Shown here one piece after another: positions 22,247 through 33,800 of a stretch of DNA of 64,000 bases. Origin of the DNA: Macquaria australasica (taxonomy: Eukaryota; Chordata; Actinopteri; Centrarchiformes; Percichthyidae); the NCBI GenBank assembly GCA_005408345.1, contig SEMN01000329.1, positions 248,001 to 312,000 on the forward strand. Reading direction: 5' to 3'. Positions within the stretch are counted from its first letter, which is position 1. Each line of letters opens with the position of its first letter. The notes beneath the pieces were generated by a model. The model searched no databases and was not told where the DNA came from. It saw nothing but the letters and a program-made list of their open reading frames with translations. The position numbers were made by a program, and so were the translations under genes.

Positions 22247-22788
22247 TCATTTTTATTTCTGTTTAATGTCGAACATTTAGTCGATCCCACATGGGAAGAC
22301 AAGACACCAATTTATGTGAAACAGCAAAAATACAATATGACATATTCTGGCAACACATGTACAAAAGACACAACAGGCATCAGTCACAAAATTATATCTA
22401 AATCTGCATTATTTCCGGTAACATACACTCAGGTGGGAATTAACTAGACGTAGCAGTAGCGGCCTGCTGGCCAGAGTGAAACACAGAAAAAAACAGAAAC
22501 ACTTTTGCAACAACTCAAATTTTTATCCTGATAAAGGTTTTTTTTTCTCATCTCCCAGGTTTTCTCCAAGTAACTGCTTAACTAAAATGTTTGTATCTGA
22601 ATAGCCAACTCAGTCTTTGTCCATATTTATATTTTTATGTTACTAGACAATATCTTCTACAGTTCCCAGGAAAAAAGACAACGTGTGTGTTTGGTGGTTA
22701 TATGTGAATGTTCACATGTATTTGTGTGCAGGTTTGTCTTGCAGTTCTATCAAGCATGCATGTGCTTCTTTGTGCAAGTAACCCTGTG

Positions 22789-22828
<40 letters not shown>

Positions 22829-22832
22829 TGTG
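22789..22832. repeat. Compound (CT)n(TG)n microsatellite
   Basis: (CT)11 directly joined to (TG)11. A similar compound tract, (CT)7(GT)10, lies at 23011-23045. Confidence 0.97.
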
Positions 22833-23009
22833 CCGGTGTGTATGCATGTCAGACTCTGCTTAGCTCACCAATTTGGGTCATTGAGGATGATATGTCAGGA
22901 CACTGCAGGTTGGTGGTTTTGGTGGCGGGTGGGGTTGGGGGAAAGACGGGGTGAGGGGAGAAACAGTGATGTATTTTCTCTCACATATCATCATATTGAT
23001 ATCGTATGT

Positions 23010-23041
<32 letters not shown>

Positions 23042-23290
23042 TGTGCATTTGTTATGACAGCCTATCAACCTGCACCCCAACTCCCAAAACCACTCCTTGT
23101 CCCAACCTCCCCAAATAAGCAGCATCACTGTCTGGATGGGTACACTTGGTGACTTAGGGGGCCGCGGTGTGCTTAGTGGCCCAGACGAGGTGAGGGTTTC
23201 TGGGCCAGACTGAGGTGGGCTGTCCCCTGCGTCAGCCCTAGAGCCTTCACTGTCACTGCTGGATGGGAGATGAGAGAGGACTGAGACACA

Positions 23291-23292
<2 letters not shown>

Positions 23293-23366
<74 letters not shown>
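23293..23366. repeat. Three-part microsatellite (CT)n(CA)n(GA)n
   Basis: About 31 bases of CT, 22 of CA and 23 of GA in direct succession. The CT and GA arms are complementary on one strand, so the tract can fold into a hairpin with the CA tract as loop. It can also form a triplex-prone homopurine arm. Confidence 0.97.
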
Positions 23367-23524
23367 ATGATATAAGCACTGCTATGCCTCTAGTCATCTT
23401 TCAGCTTCTGAAGAAGTTTTAATGAGTTGGGAATAAATAAAATTACTCTTTCTCCCCCTCTCTGTTGCTCTCTGTCCATCTTTGTCTCTGTCTCCCCTTT
23501 GTGTGACTTGTCTCCATTCCAATC

Positions 23525-23700
23525 ATAGCTCGCTTCAGCAATCCCTGAGTCACGTCTGAAATAGAATCGACATGGCAGCCTGAGTCAGCCACGACAGCGA
23601 GCCGAGCGCAGATTAGTCATCCTGGCGAGGTGCTTTTGTCCAGGGACGATGACAGATCTATGAAATGAACGGGAGAGTGATGCACCGGGGGTGTCTTCCT
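23525..23700. promoter_or_regulatory. Candidate conserved non-coding element
   Basis: Unique block with CAGCAATCCCTGAGTCACG, GCCTGAGTCAGCCACGACAG (an AP-1/MAF-like TGAGTCAGC) and GCAGATTAGTCATCC. Repeat-free and followed by a (TG)n tract at 23748-23768. Inference from motif texture. Confidence 0.3.
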
Positions 23701-23789
23701 GTCTCAACTAGGGATTACAGATACTCCTGAGTGTGTGTGACCATGGTTGTGTGTGTGTGTGTGTGTGTCCAGGTCTATAAAAAGACATG

Positions 23790-24260
23790 ACTCTACAGCT
23801 CAATCTCGACAAAATTACTTCGGAGTGTGCTTTGTTGTCTCCTGCTTGTCAGAGTGAGCTGGACAGATCTGCAACAACATAAAACAGTGAGCCATGTGGA
23901 AGTGGGTTGGTCAGAGAGAGTGAAGTAAAGAGCACAGATTGTCCTCTTGTCCTGATTTATTTGCATCAGTATTTCGTGTGCTCCCTTCCTGCTGGCTTCA
24001 AGCAGGGCAACGACTTGTCTCACAGTTGTGAGGTCTGTTTTGGAGCTTCCCAATCAAACATGATCCGCTGCCACTAATCTTGTTTGCGACTAGATCGGTC
24101 ACCGTAATCCTTTCCACAACAAATAGGCTTCTACAGCACACAGTGAAATCCACCCCCGACCAGGTTGTAATGGGCTCTCACGCTATCACCTACTGAAAAT
24201 CTGTCAACAAGAGACGCCTCCTTTAACTGACTCCCTATAACTTTGTCAAAGAAAGGGGTC
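23790..24260. promoter_or_regulatory. Candidate regulatory non-coding block
   Basis: Unique block with CAATCTCGACAAAATTACTTC, TCCTGATTTATTTGCATCAG and CCAATCAAACATGATCCGC. A minus-strand open frame (23793-24053) has no recognisable domain and no splice context. Confidence 0.22.
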
Positions 24261-27200
24261 GCAAAATCACCTCTATGTGTATCATCCACTGTTATCTTTC
24301 ATTATCACACATTTAAAACATCCTGTATGATGTTTACTGTCACATTGTTTACTGGGAGACAGGCTGCAAAAACAAGTATTCATCCCTCCCTCAAGGGAAT
24401 ATCAAATAAGCTGCTCTTGTGAGCTTGTTGTGTTATTTTATTTCAAAGTAATAAGCAAATATTATTACATATTAGTCATGTAATCAAGTTTGATTTTGGA
24501 TTGTTAAAAAAAACAGATCTGTTATCAAGAGCCTCTTTATAAACTCGTTATACTGCTAATGAATTTATTAATATTAAATTTAACAAACTAAATTTAACTA
24601 AAAGAGGCCTTCTTTTTTTCCTCTTTTGTTTTCTCCATTCTTTAAATCAGAATTGTATCTTTATGATCAGCCACAGCAGCCATTAAGGACACTGAGGCCC
24701 TTTATTTTTTATGTTTTTTCAAGGGTATTTTATTTTTTTCAGGGTATTTTGGGGACGTGTGGGAGAGTTTAAACTCTACAACAACTGAAGCTTACACATG
24801 GTGAGTCTTTTATAGGCTCAGTCCAGTATCTTTAGACTCAATATGTTTAAATGTCATTACCTTTACGCCAACAAACAGAAACAAATAAAAGGTCAGTATT
24901 TCCAAACCCAAATTTTATTCTTCCCAGTGTGGAGACGGTTTTGAAACTGTATTTAGACCTTTGTGTATAAAAAAAAAAAAAACAGGTAACTTAACAGTTA
25001 ACAGAATAAATGAAATGTGAAATATCCAGATGTTTAGACAGATATTTGGTCTGGTCAAGGTTAAGGTTAAGGTTAAGGTTATGTTGGGGGGAATTAGACT
25101 CATGATCTCAGTATTTACTAGATTTACTACAATCCTGACTACAGTCCTGTTAAATGACATTCTACATCTTCATATTTGATTGAAAAGACTTCGTCTCTCA
25201 AATCCTGAGGACAAATTGGATTATTCCACAACTATGCCAGGCACAGGTTTATCATGATCATCAGGGGGCTTATCAGATCAGTACAAAATACTAATGACAT
25301 TCAACTTTGACACAAAACAACTTTTCTATCAGCCTGGCTAATACTTAAAACAAAATACAAAAATATCACACAGAAAAAAAAATCTAGCAATAACTATTTT
25401 TTACAAGACAATTACATTTGTCCCCCCTCATGTTAATGTACAGTAGAAGTAACAACATGTTTATGTGAATGAACAGGTTCTAAAGCTGCTTGTTGGACAG
25501 TTTCCCATGGAAACAGATGGCCTCAGCATTGCTGTTAGTGTTGTGTTGACAATAGAAATGTCCTGGCTGATTTAGGGACTTTGGAGTGAGCTGCCGTGTT
25601 TTGATGACACACACACTCACACAACCTTGTCCCCCTCTAACCTGGACTGAGGAGGTGTATGTGAGTGAGCGACTGATTAAATCAACTTTATTTCTAATTC
25701 TCCTCAGACCCCCGAGGTTATCCTGCACCATCACTGCTGAGGGAGGAGGAGAGGGACGGGATGGGGGGGACTCAACTGCTTAGACTGGAAGCTGCTTTTG
25801 TAGTTCAATGAAGACAGAAATAACAAGATATACATGCAAAGTCCCTAACATTGCTTTCTTTTTTCTCTCACAATCTTCTGCTGAAAGGTCATGCAGCTCA
25901 TGTCTGTGTTCCTTTGGTTGTGGCTTCAGGGAAGAAAACTGGCTGAGTGTAGGAGCTAAATTATAAATCTAAATATATACATAAACCTTGGTCTGTTGTC
26001 AGTTTGTGCTGTTCCACAGTAGAGCTGGGCATCCTCTTAAAAGCCTCAGCATTCAGATCGCTTCAGTCCCACGGACTTACAGGTCAGCTAAAACTATTTA
26101 AATGCCAAGACACTTTGGAAGATCCAGGCTGTTTTACACTGAGGTATAGACTGAGGTCACTAAAAGCAAACAATACTGTTTTCACAACAGGAGCCTCTGT
26201 TGAAGCTTGTTGAGTGCGATGTCAATCAAAGCTACTGTAGGTGTATGGCAGGATTTGTTCAGTCAGTGCATTTACAAGCACTGTAATATTTCGATTACCA
26301 CTACAGGAAAGAAATGCTCAGATTATTAAAACGCATTTAAAGGAGTTATTTTACTTCTACCAAGTACATTGGGTTGCAGTTGGATTAAATATAAGTTGAT
26401 CAACAAAGCTGGGTTATATCACTATTTCAAATCACTGTCATTATCATTTTATTTGGTGTTTTGATTCTGTTCATGAATCACAAAAGACATGAAGTGGACC
26501 AGATGCAAATAAGTATGTTGGAAAAAGAGCGACCTGGCTTATGGTGGTAGAAAAATATAACTTGTTTTTTGGGAGCAACAGCAAATTTTATTACAACTAA
26601 CTTTGCATGTACACAACACAGCTTGGCACTCGTAAATGTACCAACACTAAAAACAATAAACACCAATGGAGTCCTTCCATTTTTTAAATTATATTTCTAA
26701 TAAATACTTGCCTGTAGGCTACAACGTTTTACTGACTTCAACTAGACTCTTAAAGGATAATTCCTGTGTATTACAACTTGGGTCATTTATATTGGTTATA
26801 ACTTCATGAGAACGTGGACACATTGTCAAACAATCTGACAAAGTCTGCAAAAAAAAAAAAATCAGACAGATTGTGAATGAGTCAACAATTTAGCCAGATT
26901 ATCTAGACAACTTTATTTGGAGATAAAACCAGAAGTGAGAGCACACAACATGCCTGTATAATCCCTCACTGTGCAGGAAAACTGTGTGCATGCACAAGTA
27001 CGGTGGGTATAATAGGTCAAAGTTTAACCGGGAAGACTGTGATGCATGTTTACAACAGACAGTTTGAGTAATAATTTTACTGTTTGCTTTCATTTTCTCT
27101 TCCAAATACGTTTGGCTAACTTGGGGGTTTATTAAAAACCTGTCTGACAGACTGACTGCTCATGTTTCTTGCCCTATCTGACTTCTTTATAGTGATATTG

Positions 27201-27800
27201 CTGCGTTCCTAGATCTCAGAAATGAACTCAGAGTACAAAGTTATCATTACAGATGGGAATGATGGCCAAAAGTATGAACACGCAAGTTGTAATAAACCAG
27301 AACTCTCCTTTAAACAAATCAACTGCAACATTGGTTGACAAAGTTGAGTTACTGCTAACCTTGCCAACACCATAACTAAACTATTACCTAAACCACAGTT
27401 TTTAAGGAAGTTGAGTTACAGTACTTGTGAACTTGAAAATGTATTGAGAGTCTTTTTCATAATGTTAATATCAATGTAAAGATGACATCTAAGTGGTTTG
27501 ACAATCAGTACATGGGCACTCAGCTCCACAATTTGAGTGAAATTAGGTCTGAAATGCCATCAATTTAAAGTACACTCATAAATGGCCACTAACAGGATTC
27601 CCAAGGTTATTGTAGCAAAGATACCAGAACTGCAAAAGTGAAAATGTATATTTATAACAGCCTTCATAATGTCAAACAACCTCCTTCTATGGTATGGATA
27701 TTGTATGAATAAATGAACACACACACTCGCACACACAAATGTACACTAGTTAAACGGAGGCTGAATCAAGCAAGAGGGAGGTGAGTTTTTATAAAGGAGT
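24261..27800. other. Mostly AT-rich unique DNA
   Basis: Contains A runs at 24969-24982 and 26850-26862 and an (AAGGTT)4 hexamer tract at 25057-25081. A duplicated TAAATTTAAC lies near 24575-24600. A possible decayed repeat start, AAAGGATAATTCCTGTGTAT, is at 26753-26772. The C-rich/TCC stretch at 27825-27905 is low complexity. No gene recognised. Confidence 0.5.
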
Positions 27801-27919
27801 GATTTTATCAGTCTTGCACGCTTCTCCTCCATCCTGCCTTAGTCCTTTTCTCCTTCCCCTTCCTCCCCCCTGTCCTCTTCCTCCTCTTCCTCCCCTTCCT
27901 CCTCCCTCCTCCTTTCATT

Positions 27920-28165
27920 GTGGACGGTGGTGAAATATCAGTATTGTTTACGCAGAAGATTAGGGCAGAATTGGGCAGAAGGCGGTTGTTCTGTGACGAT
28001 GGAGATAAGATAGGGGACGGTGGTGTGTGTGTGTGAGTGTGTGTGCGTGCGCTACCCCGCCTTATCTTAGAAGCAGGCGGAGCAGCCATATGAAGTTGTT
28101 CATTGTAATTACCCGTGGCAAGAGTAGATTTCATAGGGAGATTTAGGGGGAGAGAACGACAGAAT
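27920..28165. promoter_or_regulatory. Candidate enhancer with inverted GATA sites
   Basis: AGATAAG at 28003-28009 is followed by a second GATA at 28009-28012, and CTTATCT, its reverse complement, lies at 28061-28067 across a short (TG)n tract. Short direct repeats also occur: GGACGGTGGTG at 27922-27932 and 28015-28025, and GGGCAGAA twice at 27963-27980. The right flank has ATTGTAATTACCCG. GATA-factor binding is inferred from motifs only. Confidence 0.3.
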
Positions 28166-28169
28166 AAAA

Positions 28170-29780
28170 GCAAGGGAGGGGAAAAAGGAAAGAAAAGGTG
28201 AGAAAGGAAGAGAAAAGGGGAGGTATGCAGATGGTGTTGACAGTTTTAATTATACAGACGCCTCACTTTCTTTTCTGCTGTCTGCACGTCATTCTGTCTG
28301 AGTATTTTCCCGCTCTCATCTGTGATATCTCAGTGCTGCCATATCTTAATGACCTTTTGTAAGTCTAACATCTTAGCCACTGTTCTAATAATCAGCATCT
28401 CATGACTCATCCCCATCTTTCCTCTGTTATTCAATCAGTGATCTTTTCTCTCGCTACCCGTCTATTGCTCTCCACTGTAATTATCACACTGGTTGAGAAT
28501 GTCAGGTGCAGTCAACCAGATATTCCTCTTCAAATGGAAAATCAGTCCAAAATCTGCTAAAAGGTATTTATATTTTCAAGGTTTCATAAAACTTTTCAAT
28601 TCTTTACATGCATGCAATGACACGATTTTATGAAAAACCTTTGACATTATACCTGACCAGGTAAGCCAGCAGCTTTCAGACATCTTCCTTGATTTCAACT
28701 CTGGTTGTTCACAACTGCATAGGGAGAAAGCACCATTCCCTTCAACCTCCATCAAACTAGACTGCTGGTAAAGAAGTTGTGGCTTTAAAATGTTTGACAT
28801 GTCGATCTTTAAATATAGCAGTCCTTGTCAATATATCATTGCAAATTTAAAATATATGACCTTTAATCATAGCGGCTCTATTAGAAAAGTTGGTGCAACT
28901 TGAAAGAATGAGCAGATTTGTGAGGAAGGTTCCATGTCAACTGGACACAGTAATTTTTAGATTTAGGTCCTATTACATTTAAGGTCAGCAACAGTACATT
29001 TAATCAATATTATATAAATTAAGTGTGTGCTAATACATTTGGGTTTATAGTTTATATTTACTTATAAATGCCTTTGAACCCACAATAGGCTAATCGGTGA
29101 CTCTAAGAGGATGCAGTATGAGCCTGGAGTATGAAGATGTGTCCTTCCTCCATGTTTCATTAAAGATTCAAGTTGTGTCTGAGATGTCAGCTAAAACTTG
29201 AGTTGAAGAGCTCATAACTCAAAGACACACACCCCATGAAGAGGAGTTGCAAGTAGATTTATGCTAAATGGTCACAAGCAAAAAGAGTTGGAAGCTACTG
29301 ATTTTAAACATCGCTGACACAGAAACTGATGAACATAATTCACTGATGATTATTATTTACTCTGGTCTTTTTTCCATGCAGGATTTGATCTTTGGACCTT
29401 ATAGCAATGGATCAGACTGATTTTTTCCATAAAATGTTAATTTCATTGTTAACCATCTTTATGTTTGACTTCCACATGTGCATGTGCACAAGTTGAAGAC
29501 AACAGACAGTTTCAGTCTGTGTCTGTCTTTTACTGTAAATGTCACATTGAAAAATAATGGCAGTTGATTGTATGCAGTAATAAAGGCCATGAGATTTTGT
29601 TAGGTTTTTATGTTTATTGTCTTCCAATCAACTAATTCAGAGTATCTGGATTCATACTTTCCACATTGAGTAAAAAGGGAGAACTGACCCTGTAACATTA
29701 ATGCTTACATTAATTACAATACATTATCTTTAACCTTACGACTGCTGAAACATGCTGAAATGTGCTTCTTTTTCTTGATT
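28170..29780. other. Unique non-coding DNA
   Basis: AT-rich unique sequence, no recognised transposon or gene; open frames here are below about 75 codons. Confidence 0.5.
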
Positions 29781-29781
29781 A

Positions 29782-30100
29782 CATGCTTTGAAGGTATAGC
29801 CAGCCATGCCACCCATTTTCTATACCGCTTATCCTCTTAGAGGGTCGCGGGGGGCTGGAGCCAATCCCAGCTGACATTGGGCGAGAGGCGGGGTACACCC
29901 AGGACTGGTCGCCAGTCAATCGCAGGGCTGACACAGAGAGACAGACAACCATTCACACTCACAGTCACACCTACGGATAATTTAGAATCATCAATTAACC
30001 TAACTTGCATGTCTTTGGATGGTGGGAGGAAGCCGGAGTGCCCGGAGAGAACCCACGCGGACACGGGGAGAACATGCAAACTCCATGCTTTGAAGGTATA
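29782..30100 (-). mobile_element. RTE-like LINE/SINE fragment with perfect 17-bp target-site duplication
   Basis: The insert spans 29799-30083 (285 bp). It is bounded by the identical 17-mer CATGCTTTGAAGGTATA at 29782-29798 and 30084-30100. The body includes CCATTTTCTATACCGCTTAT, GGGTCGCGGGGGGCTGGAGC, CAATTAACC/TTGCATGTCTTTGGA and ACACGGGGAGAACATGCAAA. This is a very abundant teleost repeat that I associate with RTE-type LINEs or SINEs mobilised by them. The left edge has degenerate CCAC/CCAT units, which on the minus strand would be the short tandem 3' tail. I therefore infer minus orientation with a 5' truncation at 30083. No open frame of biological meaning. Confidence 0.88.
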
Positions 30101-30724
30101 ATACAAAGATATTTTGCCTTGGCTGCTCGGCTGAAGCAACATATTGTTTATTATACAGCTGGAATTTAAAAAAAAACTCATGCATGTAACAGAAGAACAC
30201 TTGACATTTTTGCTGTTTGGGTTGTTACACCATATGGAGGTTTTGAGACAAGTACCAAATGGCAATTTTCAAAAAGGGATTTCATAAATGCTACGGGAGA
30301 ACCAGCAGTAAATTGATTGTTTGATTATGATATTATATTGAATAAAAAAGAAATGTTGTTGAACTTCAATGAATCCACTTGACTGAATCCTCCGAATCCT
30401 TTTGAAGGGCCATTTTATGATGAATGTTACAGAAATCAAGAAAGAGCATACCTTTCAGACATCACTGGTGTTCTTCCTTGGGAAACAGCATCATGTGGTG
30501 CAGATCGTTTGCTCTTGACCAGTAGGCTACATAAAAAGAGGTTTATAAATGGAAAACTTAATTGACAATGATAACTGAAAACACATAATATCTGTGTACT
30601 GGAAAAGACTGCCTGTCTGTCATGATTGTTCATATAAGGAAAATGATAAAAATACTTGAAATAAGCTCTTTTATTTTGTTTAAGCGAAGGTTAATATGAC
30701 TGAAGTCAGGCAGGGTGTGGTGTG

Positions 30725-30742
30725 ACACACACACACACACTG
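30725..30742. repeat. Short (CA)n tract
   Basis: CA units after GGTGTGA. Confidence 0.85.
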
Positions 30743-30870
30743 TACAACACACTTCACAGCACTTTACCCTTTAGCTCCTCATTAGCTCTGCCTAAATAGA
30801 TGCTAATGTTAAGCTAACGTAACACAGGCTTGTAAACCTTCACTGCTGCTCTGCAGGTGTGTTTAGCTCT

Positions 30871-30903
30871 GTGTGTGTGTGTGTGTGTGTGGGGGGGGGG
30901 GGG
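30871..30903. repeat. (GT)10 joined to a 13-base G run
   Basis: Twenty bases of GT run straight into an uninterrupted run of 13 G. A second G7 run lies at 30928-30934. Alternating GT favours Z-DNA and the G runs favour quadruplex structure. Confidence 0.95.
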
Positions 30904-31129
30904 TTCCCTGGAGACATCCTTACCTGAGGGGGGGTTTAAGCTTTTCTTCAGTTGAACGAGCGGAGCAGGAAACTCGCCGCAGGCACAGCAGACTGGGTTT
31001 AGAGGAGAGTGAAGGGAAAAGCAGTGGAAAATCAATTCATCACTTGAATTCAACTTATTTAACTTCAGATCACCAGTGATCCAGCTACTTGTGGTGCTGT
31101 AGGTCAATGCAGGAAGGTTCCCCATTATT

Positions 31130-33350
31130 TTCTCAGTAATATCATATAAGGTTGGAACTAATGTTCCATACAGAATTGCTATTAAGGACTCAATGCACTT
31201 TTTTGGCTGCTCAAGAGAAGCAGCAAGCCTTGGTTGAAGGTCAAATTCCTTTGATAAATCATGGTTGAGTGGCAGTGCAGCTTTGCTGGCTACGTGCAGT
31301 TAAACAAGGCCTGAGAAAATACTTGAGCTGGAATTCAAAGTTTTAGCAAAGGAGCACAGAAAAATAAGTGAAAAGACATTTTAGCAGCTCAAAAGTTCAA
31401 ACCAAATGTAAACAGGAAAGTGCAAGATAATATGTCTTAAAATGTGGAAAGTGAAAGCCATGATCCTTCCTCTAAGCAAAGAAATTTCTTGCAAACCGAA
31501 ACATTTGCCCTCCCGGCAATGTAGGCTACTCACATCCCAAGACTCACACATTTTAATGATTTAACACAGGTTAGTTTTGTGCTTTATTTTGTCCGGTTTA
31601 TGTGTTTTCTCTGTTTTATGTGAGTTCTCTGTAATACACAACGCCTATAGCTCAAGTACAAATGTTCCAAAGCCCACATTTAAAGCCTCAATCATGCCAT
31701 TAAAATTCATCAGCTTAAATTGTGTGTGGACAAAGCAATATAAAACATTTGTTATATTATGTGCGAAACAAAAACGAAACTGAGCCAATAGCAAATCCTC
31801 AGTTAATCAGAGTTAATGTTGATTCTATAGACGGTGGAAACTTCATGACTACCTTACAAACAGGCACAATGCTTCAAAATAATTCCATCGCCTCCAATAT
31901 AGAATTAGGGAGTGCCACAGAAGACTTGGTTCTTGTTTAAACGATTAACGATGCATTGTAACATCTACGGTTTTCAAGGTTGGAAAGCTATGTTCACACA
32001 TAAAAGATTGCAAAGAACAGCAATGGCTGCTGAAAATACAGCGGGGAAACTATTCCTTTCATTGGATGATGTGACATTATTACTGTAAAGTGCTGCTTCC
32101 AAAGAACTTTGGTGTCACCACAGGAATGTCATCATTTTCTCACCCCGAGAGATGCATACCTGCCTTTGTGATCGTTTAATAAAGAGAAGTGGAGGTCCAC
32201 AATCTTGTTAAGAATTGATAATATTTTGCTAAGAAGTGGAAAATGAATGTTATTGTGTGCAGGCCATTAGTGAATAGGGCTTTGTGTTGTCCTCTCTCGT
32301 CCTTTCACTACCTTGGCGCTGGAGCACAGTGTGTGTTTTTGTGCTTGCCTGTCGAAAGCAAAATAAAAAAATAAAATAAAAAATTAGAAGAAGCTCAGTC
32401 AAACTGTTTTGCTCATTCTCTTTCTCTGTTTCATCATCACTCACTCATACTTACTTTCAATGTGACTACAGTGTGAATTTCTGAACTACAATTTTTGAAA
32501 TACTGAGGATAAATCCACTGTAGTGTGCTGACAAAAAATGTTGCTGGGAAAATTGTAAAAATCTGTTGAATATGAGAGGAGCAGAAGTGAAATCTGCAAA
32601 TATGAGGCATAAAGATGGAGGAAAAACAAAAATGAGAAATAATGTCAAAATCAAAAATTTAAAAAAAAAAAGGAGAATGTAAGAATGTAGGACGGAGAGG
32701 TAGAAACATAAAGAAAATGGGACCAATAGACCACCATTACATTACATTATATAGAGGTCCTCATCAGGTAAAAATAACTGTTTTAGGCATTTGAACAAAT
32801 GACAAACTCTGTCATTCTTCTTGCAAGGACAGAAAGAAACAGAAAGAGTTAGATGCAGAAATATAAAGAGAGAGATGTCCCAGTTATGTTTGGGTCAGCT
32901 GTGGGACATGGGGTTTCAGGCGGGAGCGTGACTGTTCTTGTGCTGTTTTTCTGCCTGCCTCCCCTCCTCTCCATCGTTTGCAGAGGGGTGGTAATGCTCC
33001 GCTCATCTATCATTCATCAGTGCTGACTATATGATCCAGATCAGACGATCCACATTTAGCTCCCCCTCTCCCTCAACCCCTCGCTTTGGGTCTGCCTTTT
33101 GGTTTTACTTGCTCTATTTCTGTCTCACTATCTTCTCTCTTAGTTTCTGTGTTGGCTCATCACTGTATCTGCTCTGCCCCCCTCTCTGTTTCACTCTCTC
33201 TTCTTGCAAGGTCTGCTTTTGTTTTTGCTTCTCCCCACTTAACTCTCACTCCCACCCATCTCAGTCAAATTTAGATGATGCAAATGTTTCCCTTTTTTTC
33301 CAACAGCAATGCCTCTGAACTATTTTAAGAGGGTTTTCCTTCCTTGTCCT
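31130..33350. other. AT-rich unique DNA
   Basis: Includes an A-rich AAATAAAA tract at 32358-32386 and A11 near 32660-32670. CT-rich sequence begins near 32940. No gene or transposon recognised. Confidence 0.5.
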
Positions 33351-33354
33351 TGTC

Positions 33355-33385
33355 CTCTCTCTCTCTCTCTCTGTCTCTCTCACAT
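33355..33385. repeat. (CT)n microsatellite
   Basis: CT units with one GTCT interruption, followed by CACA-type short tracts. Confidence 0.9.
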
Positions 33386-33574
33386 TCAAACACACTCAAA
33401 CACTCATTCACCCCCAGGTCTTTTTTCTTCCAGTGACTTTGAATAAAGCAGAAGAGGTGAGTGAACTCAAGTGCTCAAAGACTAACTACTGACACTCCAC
33501 CAGGGACATTCCCAAAGGCACTGACACTCAGCCAATCAGCTTTTTGCTTCTGCATGACTGACAGCGGCGGTGTC

Positions 33575-33800
33575 TAATTACACAGGAATGTTTGGAAGCA
33601 CCCGGCTAATCCTCTAAATGCCTATCCAAAGCTAAAACTCCCCACTTTGGATAAACAAGAAGAACAAATCATTGTATTTCTAGCAGCATGGGGTTGAGGA
33701 GTACGGGAATCCCCGCTTAACTGGGCCAATTAAAGTATATTTTCAGATGTGGAGACGTATCAGTCGATCAGAGTGCGTTGTGGCTGTCCAGACATGTTTT
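33575..33800. promoter_or_regulatory. Candidate enhancer with a 9-bp inverted repeat TATCCAAAG
   Basis: TATCCAAAG at 33623-33631 and its exact reverse complement CTTTGGATA at 33645-33653 are separated by 13 bases. The half-site CTTTGGA is close to the TCF/LEF core CTTTGWW. The block also has TAATCCTCTAAATG, CAATTAAAGTATATTTTCAG and GTATCAGTCGATCAGAG. Unique and repeat-free; function is inferred. Confidence 0.28.

Noticed and set aside
25057..25081. Interstitial telomere-like array
   Set aside because: Unit is AAGGTT, not the vertebrate TTAGGG; only about four units. More likely part of a dispersed repeat or a simple hexamer.
29837..30265. 142-codon minus-strand frame
   Set aside because: Lies across the retroelement fragment and its target-site duplication, so it joins unrelated sequence.
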